The position numbers and the translations under genes are program-made. Below, piece after piece: positions 1 to 10,973 of a DNA stretch of 64,000 bases. The notes under the pieces were generated by a model, which saw only the letters and a list, made by a program, of their open reading frames with translations, ran no database searches and was not told the DNA's origin. Position 1 is the first letter of the stretch. Every line of letters starts with the position of its first letter. This DNA comes from Tuctoria greenei (Eukaryota; Streptophyta; Magnoliopsida; Poales; Poaceae): NCBI GenBank assembly GCA_036927565.1, contig JAYESD010000002.1, positions 228,367,605 through 228,431,604 of the forward strand, in the 5' to 3' direction.

Positions 1-1388
1 GGCCTGGGCAGCGAGGCGGCGTTGTACACGAGGCGCACGCGGCGTCGGTGGTGCAGGGGGACGGTGCTGCAGGCAGGGCGCGGCCGGAGGGAAGGCAAGC
101 GGCCAGGGTGGCGAGATGCGCGCGACCGGAAGAAGGCGAGTGCAGGGAGGAGGCGAGCCGGCGAACAGGCGCGGTGGAAATAGCGCGCATGGTGGCGCTG
201 CAGGCGGCCGGGAGCGGGGCGACGCCGCGGCTAGAAGGCGACCAGGGCGAGCGGCGGCTGGCGCTGGCGCGACAGGGAGGAGCTGGGGCGACGTGCGCGC
301 GTAGAAGCCGGGAGGAGGCAGGGCGAGCGGCGCATGGGTGCTGGGCGGCGGTAATCGCACCAGGCGGAGCTGGGACGCGGCCAGGCGAGCAGGCACGGGG
401 CACCGGTGAAGCGCGGCCAGAGCAAGCGGCGTGCCGTGGAGCAGGGGCCGGAAGACGAGGAGTAAAGGCCACGAGAGTGAAGAAGAAGAAGCAAAATCGC
501 TTTTCTACCGCCGGAAGCAAGCGCTATCACATGCACGACGTCGCGGTGGTGCTCCGTGAAACAAACTGGAGGACAGCGCATGCAGCAAGTCGGCAAGTTT
601 GCTTGTGTCACTTACAGGTGGGGCCCACAACACTCTCCTCCCTCATTCTCCTTTCAAATTTCAAATAGAGCTAGCAACCATGCTTCAAAAATATTCAACT
701 TTGGCCCAATGACTAAATAAAATGTGAAAAAAATTATGGTGCAATCAGATTTCAGAACTGAGCAAGTTGAAATTTTAACTCAGGTTTGAATTTGAATTCA
801 AGCGGTGATACTTGATTCAATGAAATATATAGTAGATTAGGTTCAAAAATCCTGAAACTTTGAAGTTAATCTTTTTGAACCAAAAGGAACCTCGGGAAAA
901 ATTTGGAGTTGATTTGGACAAGGTTAAGTACAAAGTTTAAATTTGAAGTCGACTTTGATTAAACTCTCAGTACGTGTCCAATAAATGGAAAATGTGCTTC
1001 AAAAATTTTGAAACTTTACCGAGAGTCTATTGGGAATATTAGAAGGTCATGGAAAAATTTACAGCCATAGATTTGAAAAAAAAAATTGAATGTCCCATTT
1101 TAGAGTTGGAATAATTCCTTTTTCTTTCTCTCTATTTTGTTTCCTTTTCTCCTTTAATTTTTCATTGAAAATGTGAATACTTGGAAATTAAGGATTTTAC
1201 ACCTTAAGTTCCAATATGCATTAGCAACCATGTTCTATATGTAAAATTTTAACAAGTTCCTATTTTTAGCGAACATTGGTTAGCTCATATGGTTCATGTG
1301 AGTTTGGATTTCCAAGTCCACTTTCAAAAATTTAAGTTCGCATTTTTGCGTTTTTGTTCTTCCGAAAAGCGGGCTTTTACATGATAGG
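1..1388. other. Non-coding sequence, probable retroelement remnant
   Basis: The first 600 bases are GC-rich with no convincing gene. From about 620 the sequence becomes AT-rich and carries a short GGGGCCC patch followed by TTTCAAATTTCAAAT, a texture I associate with non-coding parts of grass Ty3/gypsy elements. No coding domain, LTR partner or target duplication could be found inside the window, so the family stays open. Open frames here have no recognisable domain and are treated as chance. Confidence 0.4.
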
Positions 1389-1448
1389 ATCTCATTTGTT
1401 TGTCATAAATCAACCAAAACCCACAAGGGATACCTAGATGCACTTTCA
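1389..1448 (-). repeat. Sirevirus-like LTR tip, isolated
   Basis: Read on the minus strand this starts TGAAAGTGCATCTAGG, the same tip as the complete Sirevirus LTRs further right (compare 33946-33995). It keeps the adjoining run resembling CCAAAACCCACGGGG. After about 60 bases the similarity fades. It abuts the truncated gypsy LTR directly at 1448/1450, so it looks like a recombination or insertion scar rather than a whole LTR. Confidence 0.5.
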
Positions 1449-1449
1449 T

Positions 1450-3935
1450 GATTAAGCCTCTGTTCCATTCCGGACTTGTCCGTGGTTGAGTGCGGACTAG
1501 TCCGATCTTTGGTCCGGTTTTCCAATAAGTGGTCAAATCCCCAAACTTGTCCGATCTATGTCGTACTTGTCCGTTTTTCCTTCTGGACAAGACCGGACTT
1601 GTCCGGACCTTCTACCGGATTTGTCCGATATTGTTTCTGTTCCAAAATAGACTAGTCCGGTCCATTGTGCGGACTAGTCCGACCTCTTGAGTTTCACTCG
1701 GTTTGTGTTATTTCCTCACGATTTTTTTTGGGTAACTGCCTTAATTGGGCCCAAGAACATCGTGTCTAACCTTTTTGGAGCCCATGTGGGACCCCTACAC
1801 GGCCTCCACTTCCTTGAACACGAATTTCATCAAACCCTACACCTCCACCCCTATATAAGCAACCCAACACCCCACCCTTTTACCTCTTTGCCACAATTGA
1901 AAGAACACCAAACCCTAGTTCGTGGGAGCCGCCACCAAGGAGGAGAAAGAGATCCAGAGTGAGAAGAAGAGGAGGAGGAAACGAAAGAGGATCAAGTGAT
2001 CAAGATCTCCATAAAGTTTTCGTTCTTCATCGACAAGTCACCTTCAAGTTTCTTCATCCACCCTAGATCGTCAAGATTCAAGTTTATTCTTCAATTCTCG
2101 ATCTTTGGAGCTCTAAACACGTGGTATACCCTCTACATCCAAGTTTCTACGTCAATTCAACCCCAGTTCTCGCATATCAAGGAAATCCTGGAAAACCCTA
2201 ACTCGCTGATTCTGGCCAGAGCGGACTAGTCCGGCCCTGGTACCAGACTTGTCCGACCTCTGAATCTGGAATGTGCTGAATTAATTCCAAACTGACTCGA
2301 ATCAACTCCAAACGTATTCATACTTGTTGGAAACCTTTGCAACTAGTTAGTAAACAATAATAGTAACTTATTAACGAGTTTTACCACATAATTGCATTAA
2401 TCATGCATATCATGTCATATTGAGTAATATATGTGCACTTATTGATTGTAATTCTTGTCTTGTTTGTTCGTTGCGCAGATTAGATGGATTTGCACTAGAG
2501 AGTGTTGTGGAGGACCTCCAGTACCAGGAGTTTGAAGGCTTTGACCCTAACCAATCCCAAGAGCAAGGCAAGTGTACTTGAACATGTTGATCCTGTTTCT
2601 GAAATAAATGTTTTGTTTTCAAAATTGCATGCTTGTGTCAATTTGATGGAAAATCCTATGATAGGAAGTTTACTAGCTTTGTTTAACCACCCTTGTCACC
2701 TAGAATACATGGTAGAGAGTCGGGAAGGGCTTTTTACCTTTGCTTCGCTTTAATTAATTGGGATGGGAAAACATCAATACTATTTAATTATGCATTAATG
2801 ATATTATGGTCAATATGAACTGGTCAATATGATATGGCAATGGGTGATCTAAGCAAGCCAGGTATGTGGATGGGTTGGATGTTATGGTGGTTTGCTTGCT
2901 TTAGATCTAAGGACCGGTTCATGCTAGAATAAGCCAGGACAACAGTGCCACCACGAGGCCAAGTATGGGTGCGGCGTAGCTGATTAATTAGGGTATTGCT
3001 AGTGTTGTGCGGATCATTTGGCGCACCGGGGAAGGGGAGTCGAATTAGGTTTGGATATGGTTGGCGGGAGTCCCTGGGGTCGAATGGCACAAGAGGGGGC
3101 CCTTGGTTGAAGATGTGCTCAGTTGGAGACATCACCACCGGTGAACCTTACTGGGTCCGTACATGCTAGTAGTCCCTTTGTAAAGGCTATTTTATGATCT
3201 CTTGGCCATACACCAAAGGAAGTGTAATTTGCATAAGGGAGGTTCTTTAGTCGTCGACGGGTGATGAAAACACAAACATGTGGGTAAAGTGGTACAAACT
3301 CTGTAGAGTGTATTAAAACTATCATGATAGCCGTGCTCCCGGTTAAGAGCACCTAGATGACCTACATGATTAGAGGGGTTTTGGGATTAGGATGGTTTGG
3401 TACTAGTTATAGGATGGTATTATTGTTTATGGTAATGGATGTGGTTGACAGTAATGAGAAATCTGGAATATGGATGATGGTAATGAGATATGGACTGGTA
3501 TTATGATAACTACATGGTTTATGATGGTTTTACTTCACATATACGTAATATATTGCTTTTCAAATATTTTAATGTACTTTTTAGCACTTAGCCTTTATTA
3601 TATTCGTTATTTGTATCAGCTACATGTTTATACTTTCCACTTGCTGAATACGACATGTACTCACCCTTGCAATTCCACCACCAACAGTTGCAGGTCAGAT
3701 TTGGGAGTATAACGATGATAATGCGGAGTTCTAGGCCGTGTCTGCCGTCAGCTTTGCTTGTGGTGTTGATTGGAGCTGCGCTATCCCTTATGCTTATTTG
3801 CTTAGTTTGCTTAGTTGCTTAATTAGTTTGTTTCCACTGCATTGGTTCAAACTTGTCTTTAATAATCATTAGAGCTTGTATTCGAGGATATTATGCATTG
3901 TGTAATAAAATTGGTTAATTAATCTTGTCTTGTGG

Positions 3936-3966
<31 letters not shown>

Positions 3967-4050
3967 CATTTGTGATGCACTTGTGTATGTGTGTTGAACA
4001 TCCTGGGCACACATATAATGCACTTGGTACATTTTCAGAACCGGGAGTCA
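1450..4050 (+). repeat. 5' LTR of Ty3/gypsy chromovirus, 5' end missing
   Basis: Positions 1450-2493 match 9094-10117 of the 3' LTR. The first ~217 bases of the LTR (present at 8877-9093) are missing here and replaced by unrelated sequence. The 3' end is set just before the tRNA-Met primer site at 4056, with a terminal CA at 4049-4050. The LTR contains several CGGACTAGTCCG or CGGACTTGTCCG palindromes (for example near 1492, 1672 and 2222). A tract with a Tekay/Del-like texture follows, and an (AT)n run lies near its end. The 2494-4050 part has no partner in this window because the 3' LTR is cut short. Confidence 0.75.
3941..3966. repeat. (AT)n microsatellite
   Basis: Thirteen AT dinucleotides in an uninterrupted run near the 3' end of the gypsy 5' LTR. 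Confidence 0.95.
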
Positions 4051-4055
4051 GAAAT

Positions 4056-4068
4056 TGGTATCAGAGCC
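4056..4068 (+). promoter_or_regulatory. Primer-binding site (initiator tRNA-Met) of gypsy element
   Basis: TGGTATCAGAGCC is the standard plant LTR-retrotransposon site complementary to the 3' end of initiator tRNA-Met. It lies five bases after the presumed LTR terminus and fixes the 5' LTR/internal boundary. Confidence 0.9.
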
Positions 4069-4322
4069 ACAGGTTGACTGTAGAACGCAACCTAGATAGA
4101 ATGAACACTTTAGAGCACATAGGAGTACTCAGGAATCGGTGTGTTTTTGCTTGGTGTGCTGATTACTATGTAATGGTTGCTTGTGTGGTTTGTAGAGGAT
4201 TTTTGGATGCTTTAGCATTGCTATGTCCAAATAGGCTAGTATAGTTAGTTGTTTAGCTTCATATCCCTTGATGCATATAGTTGGGGATGTTTTCTGAATT
4301 CTTATCTCTTGTTTTTCTTCAG

Positions 4323-5522
4323 ATGGTGAGGACTCACAACTAGAGGGATGGCAATGATGAGGAGGAGAACAATGGAGCACCTCAGAACCACAATGGACAA
4401 GGACCTGCCCAGGGAGCTATCAACTTTGAGCAGTTATTGGCTATGCAAAACCAGCTCATGCAGACCATGATACAGACTATGGGACAGCTGCAGGCTCGTA
4501 GCATCAACAATTAGCCCCACATGCCTCCACTGTCACCCCCACCGCCTCATAACAGGTTGGGAGAGTTCATGAGGACTAGGCCACTAACCTTTGCTCAAGC
4601 TGCCGACCCTATGGACGTCGACGATTGGCTCAAGTCTGTGGAGAAGAAGCTTGCCATTGTTCAATGCATTGATCGGGAGAAGGTTATATTTGCTTCCCAT
4701 CAACTAGTTGGAGCATATGCGGATTGGTGGGATTCACTATGCAACGCCAATGAAAACCAGGAGAGGATCACCTGGGCTAAATTCAAGGAGATCTTCCGTT
4801 CTCATTATGTGCTGGAAGGTGTTATGATCCTAAAGAGGCAAGAGTTCGAAAACTTGGGGCAAGGAAGATCGAGTGTGGGTGAATATCTCAATAAATTCAC
4901 TCAACTCTCAAGATATGCACATGAGGATGTGAGCCGGGACAGCAGGAAACAATACTTGTTCATGAGAGGCTTGAACAATGAGATCCAAGTGCAATTGCTC
5001 AACTGTGGTTACGCAAACTTCCAGAAGCTAGTGGAGAAAGTAATTGTGGTTGAGAACAAGGTCTGTGAGATGGAGCTAGGTAACAAGAGGAAGGCCTCAT
5101 ATCATGGACAGCAACAAGGAAGTAATGTGCGTCCTCGCTTTGCACCACCTAATGCGCCTTATTAAAGCACCCCTGTGCCTGCTCAACGCCCTGGTTATGC
5201 ACCGCGCTCAGCTCAGTTAGTGCAGCAACACCCTGTCATGCAAGCACCTAGGCCTCCAATGCCTTTTGCACCTCGTGCCAATTTTCCTGGTGCAAATGTT
5301 CAAAATCAATTTCGTCCCAATAATTTTGGTGCAGTTAGTAAGTGTTATACATGTGGAGAAGTACGACATTTTGCATATCAATGCCCTAAGTCAGGAATTG
5401 GTCAAGGAAGCAATGCTCCAAGACAATACCCAGGACCCAATGGAGGACAGCCGCAAGGGAACTGCGGACAGCAGAATTTTGCTCGTGGCAACGTGAACCA
5501 TGTCTCAACGGAGGAAGCGCAA
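4323..5522 (+). pseudogene. gag of Ty3/gypsy chromovirus, broken
   Basis: This encodes the capsid/nucleocapsid polyprotein that packages the element RNA. Reading starts at the ATG at 4323 and meets an in-frame TAG at about 4341 and another near 4513. The retrotransposon gag domain lies at 4521-5165, with a recognisable region around WLKSVEKKL and WWDSL. A stop at 5163 separates it from the nucleocapsid part at 5175-5522. That part holds the zinc knuckle CYTCGEVRHFAYQC (CX2CX4HX4C) near 5342-5383. The glycine usual before the histidine is R here. Several stops in one frame with little frameshifting point to an old but not ancient copy. Expression of a full Gag is not possible. Confidence 0.85.
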
Positions 5523-5534
5523 TAAGGGGATGAC

Positions 5535-6032
5535 GTGGTAATTGGTATGTTTCTCGCAAACTCCAACCCAGCAACTATATTATTTGATGTTGGAGCATCT
5601 CATTCATTCATTGCATCGAAATATATTGTCAAGTATAGTTTGCCTATCTCTCATATGAAGTATGCATTATTGGTTAAGTCTCCTGGAGGAGAGATGAGGA
5701 CAAATATAGTATGTACAAAAGTACGCCTTAGAATAAGGGGGGTACACTTCTTTGCCAACCTCATTGTCTTGGATTCACAAGGATTGGACATAATACTTGG
5801 TATGGATTGGTTGAGGAAGCACAATGGAGTCATTGAATGTGTCACGAAGACGATGAAGTTAACCAATGAGGAAGGGATCAACATTGAGGTTGAAACAACT
5901 CAACATGCATCGAAGCAAGTGGAGCTGAATCACATAGATGGTGCCGCAATTGAGGAGATTTCGGTGGTGTGTGAATTCTTGGATGTGTTTCCGGATGAGT
6001 TGTCAGGTATGTCACCTAATCGAGACATATAA
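5535..6032 (+). pseudogene. Aspartic protease part of gypsy pol
   Basis: This is the retropepsin-like segment that matures the gypsy polyprotein. The active-site region reads LFDVGASHSF, where the family normally has D-S-G or D-T-G, so the key Ser/Thr next to the catalytic Asp is replaced by Val. The flap and C-terminal signature around ILGMDWLRKH is present. The frame ends at 6032 because one base is missing near 6030; the expected continuation appears in the next frame and runs into the reverse transcriptase. Both the substitution and the frameshift make it inactive as read. Confidence 0.85.
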
Positions 6033-6033
6033 T

Positions 6034-7248
6034 TGTTATTGAATTAATACCTGGAACTGCACCTATAGTTAAGAGGCCATATAGGATGCCTCCTAAGGAG
6101 TTAGCAGAGCTCAAGAAGCAAATTCAGGAGCAACTAGAGAAGGGTTTCATTCGTCCAAGCTCGTCACCTTGGGGAGCACCAGTGCTTTTCGTGGACAAGA
6201 AGGATGGATCTCAAAGGATGTGTGTGGACTACCGAGCTCTCAATGAGGTGACAATTAAGAACAAGTACACCTTGCCCCGTATAGAGGATTTGTTTGATCA
6301 GAAGAAAGGTGCTAGTGTGTTTTCCAAGATCGATTTGAGGTCAGGGTACTTTCAAATGACGATAAGACCATCAGACATACCTAAGACAGCTTTTAGGACA
6401 CGGTATGGATCTTATGAGTATATTGTTATGTCCTTTTGATTGACAAATGTACCTGCATACTTTATGTACCTCATGAATAAGGTCTTCATGGAGTACTTGG
6501 ATAAATTTGTTGTGTTGTTCATTGATGACATTATGATATACTCGAAGGATGAGAAGGAACATGAGAATTACTTGAGGCTCACATTGCAGAAATTGAGGGA
6601 GCATCAATTGTATGTCAAGTTCAGCAAGTGCCAGTTTTGGTAGAAAGAGGTGTCATTTTTTGGTCATATCATCTCGGGAGGAGGAGTATCAGTTGACCCA
6701 GGAAAAGTGAAAGATGTGCTAAAATGGGAGCCACCGCGGAATGTAAAAGAGATCTGGAGTTTCCTTGGGATGGTTGGATATTACCATAGATTCATCAAGG
6801 ATTTCTCCAAGATAGCCAAGCCCATGACGGAGTTGCTAATGAAGGGCAAAGCTTTCCGATGGACTCAAGCTTGTCAAGACAGTTTTGAGGAGCTAAAGAA
6901 GAGGTTAACCATTGTGCCTATGCTAGTTTTGCTAGATGTAAGCAAAACCTTTGATATTGTGATGCATCAAGACAAAAACTTGGATGTGTGCTCATGCAAG
7001 AAGGTCAAGTGGTAGCTTGCGCATCGAGACAATTGAAGAAACATGAGCAGAATTATCCAACGCGTGATTTGGAACTTGCAACCGTGGTTCACACATCGAA
7101 AATTTGGAGACACTATATCCTTGGACATAGGTGCGAGATTTATACGGATCACAAGAGTTTAAAGTACATATTCACGCAAATGGATCTGAATTTGAGGCAA
7201 CAAAGATGGTTAGAGCTCATCAAAGATTATGATGTGGGGATCAATTAA
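6034..7248 (+). pseudogene. Reverse transcriptase and RNase H of gypsy pol, broken
   Basis: This copies element RNA into DNA and removes the template RNA. RT motifs are clear: GFIRPSSSPWGAPVLFVDKK, then SKIDLRSGYFQM, then the catalytic FIDD box in VVLFIDDIMIYSK near 6510-6548. RNase H follows with the segment around TRDLELATVV and IYTDHKSLKY. In-frame stops occur at 6437 (where MSFGLTN is expected), at 6641 and at 7246. A frameshift sits near 6970-6990. Domain order protease, RT, RNase H, then integrase is the Ty3/gypsy order, opposite to Ty1/copia. Confidence 0.9.
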
Positions 7249-7268
7249 CATCCACGAAAGCTAATGTA

Positions 7269-8881
7269 GTGGCCGATGCTTTGAGTCAGAAAGGAGTAAG
7301 TCACCAGCTCACGGTTCGAGAATTGTCATCTGAGTTATGTAAGGAGTTTGAACGATTGAATATCGGATTTGTGAATGAGATGGGAATAATGGATTTAAAT
7401 CCAACCTTGGAGCAAGAAATTCAGGAAGGACGGACCAAGGATGAAGAAATTCAAGAAATCAAGGAAAGGACCCAAGAGGGAAGAGAATTTAGATTTGATG
7501 AGGACGAACATGGTACTCTATGGCTTGGTAAAAGGATTGTCGTGCCTAATGATAAGCATATCCGAGAAACGATATTGAAGGAGGCACATGACTCACCATA
7601 CTCATTCATCTTGGTTGTACAAAGATGTACAAGGACTTGAAGACATGTTATTGGTGGGCTAGCATGAAGAAGGACATAGCTGAATATGTAGCGTTGTGCG
7701 ATGTGTGCCAACGAGTTAAAGCTGAGCATCAGAGGCCAGCTGGACTATTGCAGCCATTGAAGATTCCAGAATGGAAGTGGGAAGAAATTGGGATAGACTT
7801 TATAGTTGGATTTCCATGTACCCAGTCTGGTTACAATTAAATATGGGTAATTGTAGATCGTTTGACCAAAATAGCTCATTTTATTCCAGTCAAGACCACC
7901 TATACCAATGCGAAGCTAGCAGAATTGTATATGGAGCATATTGTGTGCTGACGTGGAGTCCCAAAGAAAATAGTTTCGAATAGAGGTTTTCAATTCACCT
8001 CTAGGTTCTAGGAGAAACTGCATGAAGCATTGGGTACAAGCTTGAATTTGAGCTTAGCATATCACCCTCAAACCGATGGACAAACCGAGAGAACCAATCG
8101 GATTTTAGAGGACATGTTAAGAGCTTGTGCTTTAAAGCATAGAAGAAGTTGGGACAAAAGCTTGTCGTATGCGGAATATTCATATAACAATAGTTACCAA
8201 GCAAGTTTGAAGATGTCACCTTATGAAGCACTATATGGGAGAAAGTGTAGGACACCCTTGTTTTGGAAAGAGACAGGGGAAAACCAAGTATTTGGACCTG
8301 AGATGTTGCAAGAAGCTGAAAAACAAGTTCAGATAATCCATGAGAATTTGAGAGCTGCCCAATTAAGACAAAAAAACTATGCGGACAATAGGAGAAGGAA
8401 ACCAGCCTTTGAAGTAGGGGATTTTGTTTATCTCAAAGTGTCACCCATGCCAGGTCATAAGTGGTTTAATATAAGAGGCAAGCTAGCACCTCGATACATT
8501 GGACCATTCAAGATTTTGGACAAATGGGGAGAAGTAGCATATAAACTGGAGATGCTACCACACCTTTCAGATGTACATGATGTGTTTCATGTTTCACAAC
8601 TCAAGAAGTGCTTGAGGGTAACGAAAGAACAAGTGTCAACTGAAGAATTGGAATTAGGGGCAGATTTGACCTATGCCGAGCAACTGATCAAGATCTTCGA
8701 AACCAAGGAGAGAGTCACAAGGAACGAGATTATTAGATGGTGTAAAGTGCAATGGAAGCATCACACAAAATCAGAGACAACTTGGGAGGTGGAAGATGTC
8801 TCAAGAAAGACTTTCCATCTCTCTTTCCTTCTACGTCGAATCTCGAGGGCGAGATTCATTTTAAGGGGTGTAGGTTTGTAA
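7269..8881 (+). pseudogene. Integrase and chromodomain of gypsy pol, broken
   Basis: This inserts element cDNA into the genome; the C-terminal chromodomain is thought to guide integration to particular chromatin. Visible parts are the zinc-binding CDVCQRVKAEHQ region (7702-7737), the core near GIDFIVGFP, the YHPQTDGQTERTNR box (8061-8102), the GPFKILDK and HVSQLKKCL region, and a chromodomain-like tail with VQWKHHTKSETTWE. A frameshift lies near 7610. In-frame stops occur at about 7838, 7947 and 8010. The last third from 8030 is open. The chromodomain and the HVSQLKK tail place the element among chromoviruses, probably Tekay/Del. Confidence 0.88.
8860..8876 (+). promoter_or_regulatory. Polypurine tract of gypsy element
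   Basis: The run TTTTAAGGGGTGTAGG lies directly before TGTAACACTC at 8877. It is the expected plus-strand priming site at the internal/3' LTR boundary, although two T residues interrupt it. Confidence 0.65.
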
Positions 8882-10117
8882 CACTCTCATTTTCACGCAT
8901 CATGCATTGCATACATTCTTATACATATTTAGAATTAAGCAACATAAAAAGGAACAAGTTTCAAATGAATTTAAAGAAAAACAACACTTAAAAGTATGTA
9001 CAAGTACGGACTTGTCTGTTTGTACCCTGGACTAGTCCGGTTTGCCCCTCTGATGTGCCTCCGGACTTGTCCGTTTTCGCTGCGGACTAGTTCGATTAAG
9101 CCTCCGTTCCATTCTGGACTTGTCTGTGGTTGAGTGCAGACTAGTCTGATCTTTGGTCTGGTTTTCCAATAAGTTGTCAAATCCCCGGACTTGTCCGATC
9201 TATGACGGACTTGTCTGTTTTTCCCTCTGGACAAGACCGGACTTGTCCAATATTGTTTCTGTTCCAAAATGTACTAGTCCGGTCCATTGTGCAGACTAGT
9301 CCGGCCTGCTGAGTTCCACTCGGTTTCTGTTATTTCTTCATGATTTGTTTTTGGGTAACTACCTTAATTGGGCCCAACAACGTCGTCCATAACCTCTTTG
9401 GAGCCCATGTGGGACCCCTACACGGCCTCCATTGCCTTGAACATGAATTCCATCAAACCCTACACCTCCACCCTTATATAAGTAACCCAACACCCCATCC
9501 TTTTACCTCTTTGCCACAATTGAAAGAACACCAAACCCTAGTTCGTGGGAGTCACCACCAAGGAGGATAAGGAGATCCAGAGCGAGAAGAAGAAGAGAAG
9601 GAAACGAAAGAGGATCAAGTGATCAAGATCTCCATCAAGTTTTTGTTCTTCATCGACAAGTCACCTTCAAGTTTCTTCATCAACCCTAGATCGTCAAGAT
9701 TCAAGTTTCTTCTTCAATTCTTGATATTTGGAGCTCTAAGCACGTGGTATACCCTCTACATTAAAGTTTTCTACATCAATTCAACCCCAATTCTCGCAGA
9801 TCAAGGAAACCCTGGAAAACCCTAACTTGCTGATTCTGGCCAGAGCGGACTTGTCCGTCCCTGATACCGGACTTGTCCGGCCTCTGAATCTGGAATGTGC
9901 TGAATTAATTCCAAACTGACTTGAATCAACTCCAAACTTGTTCAAACTTGTTGGAAACCTTTGCAACTAGTTAGTAAACATTAATAGTAACTTATTAACG
10001 AGTTTTACCACATAATTGCATTAGTCATGCATGTCATGTCATATTGAGTAATATATGTGCACTTATTGATTGTAATTCTTGTCTTGTTTGTTCATTGCAC
10101 GGATTAGACGGATTTGC
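8877..10117 (+). repeat. 3' LTR of Ty3/gypsy chromovirus, 3' end missing
   Basis: It begins TGTAACACTCTC just after the polypurine tract and matches the 5' LTR from 9094 to 10117. The match ends abruptly at GATTTGC (10117). The remaining ~1.56 kb seen at 2494-4050 is absent, so this end was lost by deletion. Like its partner it carries CGGACTAGTCCG-type palindromes, near 9030, 9060 and 9850. The copy lacks a 26-base stretch around 9248 that the 5' LTR has near 1593-1620. Confidence 0.8.
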
Positions 10118-10390
10118 GCAGAATGCTTGATTGGTGTGTGAAGTGAAGTGAGGCCTTTTCCCCATATTTACACACGAATTAGAGGCGGTTCCCGCCACCA
10201 AAAGCGCGTGAATCAGTCACCATCATTTTCAGCTCACCGCATGACATCGACACATGGAATTTGATCATGTTTGGCGCAACTACCAAGTTGGTCGAGCCAC
10301 CAGGTCAGCCGACCTGGTCAGGGGGCCAAACGCGATGTGCTTCCTCAAGGTGGCTGACAAGTGGGTCCTATGACCATTTTGAGATGTTAT
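10118..10390. other. Unassigned spacer
   Basis: No coding domain or repeat partner was seen. It contains a short palindrome around ACCAGGTCAGCCGACCTGGT (about 10300). It lies between the broken gypsy LTR and the Cassandra element. Confidence 0.4.
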
Positions 10391-10461
10391 TGTGACATCC
10401 TGGCTCAAGGTTTAATAGGATTGATAGGACAACTCATACCACCAAGGTATACCTTCTTTTC

Positions 10462-10560
10462 CGGGAGCCCACCTGCAAAGAACTCTGAGGTTAAGTGTGC
10501 TTGGCTCAGATAATTTACGGATGAGTGACCGACCGGGAAGTCTTCTCGAGTGCGCACGAG
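10462..10560 (+). repeat. 5S rRNA-like segment in Cassandra LTR 1
   Basis: The segment resembles the 3' two-thirds of plant 5S rRNA. It has an A-box-like AAGTGTGCTTGG (10493-10504), a C-box-like GGATGAGTGACC (10519-10530) and the following GGGAAGTC. Both internal promoter elements each carry one change from the 5S consensus. It is not a functional 5S gene, since the 5' part of 5S rRNA is missing. Confidence 0.85.
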
Positions 10561-10757
10561 TGAGGACAAAATGCGTAGAAAAGACAATTGTTGGTATGTG
10601 GGGCTAGTCTGTGATACTAGAGAACTGCCAGAAGTAATGACCGTCAGGATCGTGTGGCTGGGGTGTTACAAAATGGTACCAGAGCCGACCCTCGTTGTCT
10701 CACGGGTGCGTACGGGTCAGGGATGTGGGTACGTAAGCATGACGCATGGTTCTTTTC

Positions 10758-10857
10758 TGGGAGCCCACCTGCAAAGAACTTCGAGGTTAAGCGTGCTTGG
10801 CCCGAACCAATTTACGAATGGGTGACCGACCGAAAAGTCTTTCTGGGTGGGCACGAG
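10758..10857 (+). repeat. 5S rRNA-like segment in Cassandra LTR 2
   Basis: This is the second copy of the 5S-like block. The A box AAGCGTGCTTGG (10789-10800) is identical to the plant 5S form as I know it. The C-box region reads GAATGGGTGACC (10816-10827). Pol III factor binding is possible but unproven. Confidence 0.85.
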
Positions 10858-10973
10858 TGAGGTCAAAATGAGCAGAAAAGACAAGTGTTGGTATGTGGGG
10901 CTAGTCTGTGATCCTAGAGAACTGGTAGAAGTAATGACCGCCAGGCCCGTAGTGGTTGGGGTATTACTGTTAC

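Larger units (their letters stand above)
10391..10968 (+). mobile_element. Cassandra-type TRIM retrotransposon
   Basis: This is a small non-coding terminal-repeat retrotransposon whose LTRs contain 5S rRNA-like sequence, the defining trait of Cassandra. LTR 1 spans 10391-10670 (TGTGACATCC to GGTGTTACA). A primer site TGGTACCAGAGCC at 10674 differs by one base from the usual tRNA-Met site. LTR 2 spans about 10749-10968 and lacks the first ~60 bases. Flanking pentamers GTTAT (10386-10390) and GTTAC (10969-10973) look like a decayed target duplication. The internal domain is only about 78 bases, so part has been lost. It must be moved by enzymes of other elements. Confidence 0.85.

Noticed and set aside
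48..668. 206-codon open frame in the GC-rich start of the window
   Set aside because: Arg/Gly/Ala-rich by composition, overlapped by long frames on the other strand, no domain, no splice or start context.
10462..10857. Two apparent 5S rRNA genes
   Set aside because: Only the 3' two-thirds match 5S, they sit at the same place in two LTRs, and the element has a primer-binding site, so they are Cassandra LTR parts.
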